Positions 33,851-34,692 of a stretch of 34,692 bases of DNA are shown here, piece by piece (the stretch's first letter is position 1; the number at the start of each line of letters is the position of its first letter). Location: the NCBI GenBank assembly GCA_900319365.1, contig ONOE01000019.1:1-34692 (forward strand). The letters run 5' to 3'. Origin of the DNA: an uncultured bacterium (GTDB lineage Bacteria; Cyanobacteriota; Vampirovibrionia; Gastranaerophilales; Gastranaerophilaceae). The position numbers and the translations under genes are program-made. The notes under the pieces are model-generated. The model was not told the DNA's origin, did not search any database, and saw only the letters and a program-made list of their open reading frames with translations.

Positions 33851-33874
33851 GTCGGCATAGCAATGCCGACCTAC
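33851..33874 (-). repeat. GTAGGTCGG-type palindromic repeat (copy 3)
   Basis: On the minus strand GTAG followed by GTCGGCAT, 4-nt loop and ATGCCGAC, a perfect 8-bp stem (33851-33870), just after the end of the pilin-like gene. Same layout as the copies at 19627 and 24749. Confidence 0.55.
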
Positions 33875-33880
33875 TTTTAA

Positions 33881-34692
33881 TCAATCTTTTATGCAAACAA
33901 CACCTCTTGCGGCATTTGCGCTTCCGTAAATATCGTCCATAAAGCCGAATAACGACGAATTTTGAGAAAAACTTCTGCTGTATGCATGATTATTGTTCCA
34001 ATCAGATGACCATAAATAAAATGAATCCGTATTCTCACTTATTCCTAAACTTTTATATATTTCTTTTTTGTTCGCCATATTTAACCCTGACCAAAAATCT
34101 TTTCCATAGCTTCCATTGCTGATTTCTACTCCATACAAATCAGATGCAATCTGTGCAAGTTCCACCATTGTCGGTAATCTGCCACCCTCAACTTTTTCGC
34201 AATAATCTTTCGCAAGCTGCCAGTTGTCATTATATGTGTCTGTTTGCATATTGTTAAATCCGCAATCTCCTGTTTCGCAGCCACGCCCGGTATACGTCGG
34301 CATTGTATAGTTCGGGTAAACTTTCTGTATTTCTTTTAACATCTCGTCATACGCCTGCGCACTCCCGCCTGCTGCTTTGCCTTTTATACACAAATCACCG
34401 ACTTTGCCCGTGCAGCCTTTTGCCTTATCTTCCGCAGTCTGTAATTCTTTACAATCTGACGTTATATCTTCACGTCCCGTTAGTTTTTTATCTACCCTTA
34501 CTGCTAATTTTGCCCAGCAGTCTTTTATTTCTATCTTTCCTCGTGCCAATATTTTCATTGTAAATTTGTCAAAACCGTATTTTCTCGTATTTTGGCATTT
34601 CGTTGATTGGCTCGTTTGACCACAGTTTGGCTCTTTATCACCGTTAACATCTACCGTTAAATAAATATATGAATTTGGCATACCAGCTTTTA
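33881..34692 (-). CDS. Type IV pilin-like protein with C-terminal DUF1566/Lcl-like domain (partial)
   Basis: The frame is open to the window edge (Lys-Ala-Gly precede the Met at 34681), so the N-terminus with the expected prepilin signal and hydrophobic helix lies outside. The visible 270 residues begin with YIYLTVDVNGDKEPNCG and YGFDKFTMKI, a calcium-loop-like DxNGxxxPN pattern common in pseudopilins of this lineage. The C-terminal 120 residues (WQLAKDYCEKVEGGRLPTM, FWSGLNMAN, YLWSSDWNNNHAYS, ARGVVCIKD) resemble the DUF1566/Lcl carbohydrate-binding-like domain. Eight or more Cys suggest several disulfides. It is probably a surface pilus subunit or adhesin. The Vampirovibrionia assignment rests partly on this gene. 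Confidence 0.72.
   Translation of the reverse strand, partial: KAGMPNSYIYLTVDVNGDKEPNCGQTSQSTKCQNTRKYGFDKFTMKILARGKIEIKDCWAKLAVRVDKKLTGREDITSDCKELQTAEDKAKGCTGKVGDLCIKGKAAGGSAQAYDEMLKEIQKVYPNYTMPTYTGRGCETGDCGFNNMQTDTYNDNWQLAKDYCEKVEGGRLPTMVELAQIASDLYGVEISNGSYGKDFWSGLNMANKKEIYKSLGISENTDSFYLWSSDWNNNHAYSRSFSQNSSLFGFMDDIYGSANAARGVVCIKD

Larger units (their letters stand above)
33362..33880. other. Gene-free repeat region
   Basis: 519 bp without an ORF. In order it contains the promoter area of the TPR gene, an 86/94-bp tandem repeat with 8-mer subrepeats (33479-33693), an imperfect inverted repeat with a 10-bp perfect inner hairpin (33723-33792), and a short GTAGGTCGG-type palindrome (33851-33874). 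Confidence 0.75.

Overview
The window is AT-rich, standard-code bacterial DNA. It looks like a gut Vampirovibrionia/Melainabacteria genome (order Gastranaerophilales). This is an inference from the truncated pilin-like protein at the right edge (DVNG..PN motif plus a C-terminal lectin-like domain), the N-terminal NFTG motif of the 195-aa protein, the NAD-type isocitrate dehydrogenase and the overall gene style; no marker gene settles it.

Left third (1-14684): a surface-glycan locus on the + strand. It opens with the tail of a truncated gene. Next come three genes that look like a peptide or protein modification module: an NTP_transf_5-type nucleotidyltransferase, an HPr-kinase-like protein with a C-terminal PqqD-like domain, and a separate PqqD-like protein with a long acidic tail. 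A run of sugar genes follows: a GT2-HAD fusion, GT2, aldo/keto reductase, two tandem GT2 paralogues, GalE, GT17, a GT2-GT9 fusion, GT9 and a small TPR protein. Two simple-sequence tracts, (AG)12 and G9, lie at the 3' ends of adjacent genes and would switch their C-termini and the spacing to the next start codon. A short LFGI(P/K)-type tail recurs in at least four otherwise different proteins here.

Middle (14681-21175): mostly housekeeping genes. These are TatD nuclease, a GatD-like glutamine amidotransferase, an ArsB/NhaD-type transporter, CysE and TyrS (one-base overlap), a lineage-type hypothetical protein and an HpcH/HpaI aldolase-like protein.

Accessory patch (21176-24780): an unusual HhH-GPD/iron-sulfur DNA glycosylase-like protein and a membrane-anchored Mrr-type nuclease with an L7/L12-like segment. 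They are separated by about 0.9 kb without genes that is rich in inverted repeats. This looks like a small defence or genome-maintenance island.

Right third (24781-34692): tRNA-His, two exported proteins of unknown function, a candidate small RNA, two small ORFs (54 and 58 aa), isocitrate dehydrogenase, a 445-aa helical protein, Dus, a 718-aa exported TPR protein, an intergenic region with tandem 8-mers and palindromes, and the truncated pilin-like gene. Several genes have a -10 box exactly 6 nt before their ATG and no clear ribosome binding site, which suggests leaderless mRNAs.
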